From: Bacteroidales bacterium
GTDB taxonomy: Bacteria > Bacteroidota > Bacteroidia > Bacteroidales > UBA7960
Assembly (NCBI GenBank): GCA_003557965.1
Contig: PWND01000091.1
Location: 1 to 7,356 of the forward strand
Length of the DNA stretch: 7,356 nt
Reading direction: 5' to 3'
The notes beneath the pieces are model-generated. The model was not told the origin of the DNA and ran no database searches. It saw nothing but the letters and a program-made list of their open reading frames with translations. The position numbers and the translations under genes are program-made. This document shows, in pieces, positions 7,090-7,356 of the stretch. The first letter of the stretch is position 1; each line of letters begins with the position of its first letter.

Positions 7090-7356
7090 ATGTATTTGAG
7101 CTATATTGACTGGGCAATAATTTTTACTTTTTTAGGCATATCCCTTTTTATTGGTTTACACTACAGAAAGAGGGCCGGCCGTAGTTTATCCGATTTTTTT
7201 CTTACCGGCCGTAATCTCCCCTGGTATATTGCAGGAATCAGTATGGTTGCCACTACGTTTGCAGCAGATACACCGCTTGCAGTTACTGAATTAGTTGCTG
7301 ATGGAGGTATTTCTGCAAACTGGCTTTGGTGGAATATGCTGATAGGTGGAATGCTT
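7090..7356 (+). CDS. Sodium:solute symporter (SSS family), N-terminal part (3' end off window)
   Basis: From the ATG at 7090 the frame stays open to the right edge: 89 codons of a protein that is usually 500-600 residues or more. It is a multi-pass inner-membrane carrier that would take up a solute with Na+. TM1 is at about residues 6-24 (IDWAIIF...LGISLFIGL). It is followed by the family's loop motif LSDFFLTGRNLPWYIAGIS (33-51) and then the TM2 segment MVATTFAADTPLAVTE (52-67), with NWLWWNMLIGGML at the edge. FFLTGR with ATTFAADTPLAV is typical of SSF (PF00474) transporters common in Bacteroidota. The substrate cannot be told from this fragment. An overlapping ATG at 7071 in another frame gives only 12 codons and is not used here. 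The gene is divergent from the thioesterase; a shared role in small-acid metabolism is possible but unproven. Confidence 0.9.
   Translation, partial: MYLSYIDWAIIFTFLGISLFIGLHYRKRAGRSLSDFFLTGRNLPWYIAGISMVATTFAADTPLAVTELVADGGISANWLWWNMLIGGML

Noticed and set aside
7071..7109. 12-codon upstream open frame (MKKYCKNVFELY) overlapping the symporter start, a possible leader peptide
   Set aside because: The predicted transcription start falls at about 7073-7076, at or after this ATG, so it would probably not be in the mRNA; there is no regulatory codon bias in the peptide.
1..7356. Search by eye for CRISPR arrays, transposases, tRNA/rRNA genes, phage or defence genes, and retroelement or diversity-generating repeats
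   Set aside because: None seen: coding regions are recognised conserved families, intergenic gaps are short, and no repeated units or atypical-composition blocks were found.

Overview
This is an ordinary-looking chromosomal segment of roughly 38% G+C, most likely from a member of the Bacteroidota (a Bacteroidales or Marinilabiliales type is my guess). Three things point there. The UvrA has the variant I associate with that phylum: after the LLYARV segment it reads ADAYSYVSGEKM where other phyla have a CPxCG motif. No start codon has a clear Shine-Dalgarno sequence; the leaders are simply A/T-rich. Every gene start is preceded by an exact match to the Bacteroidota -7 promoter element TAnnTTTG.

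Layout, left to right. Positions 1-1032 (minus): N-terminal 344 codons of the nucleic-acid-binding factor Tex, running off the left edge. 1147-3501 (minus): a complete 784-residue RND/MMPL-type membrane exporter. 3502-3735: a 234-bp divergent promoter region with two candidate operator-like dyads. 3736-6585 (plus): complete uvrA, the damage-recognition ATPase of nucleotide excision repair. 6600-6971 (minus): a small hotdog-fold thioesterase of the FlK-like group, convergent with uvrA across 14 bp. 6972-7089: a second divergent promoter region. 7090-7356 (plus): the first 89 codons of a sodium:solute symporter, running off the right edge.

The genes do not form an obvious pathway. Tex (RNA/transcription associated) and UvrA (DNA repair) are housekeeping. 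The exporter probably handles a lipid or other hydrophobic substrate, and the thioesterase/symporter pair may concern small acids or acyl-CoAs, but both ideas are inference. I found no tRNA, rRNA, CRISPR array, insertion sequence, phage gene or integration scar. Nor did I find a convincing previously undescribed system. The points most worth a second look are the two dyads over promoters in 3502-3735, the incomplete first zinc-binding motif of UvrA, and the Glu-for-Asp change in the exporter's TM4 motif. There is no gene-free stretch over 300 bases.
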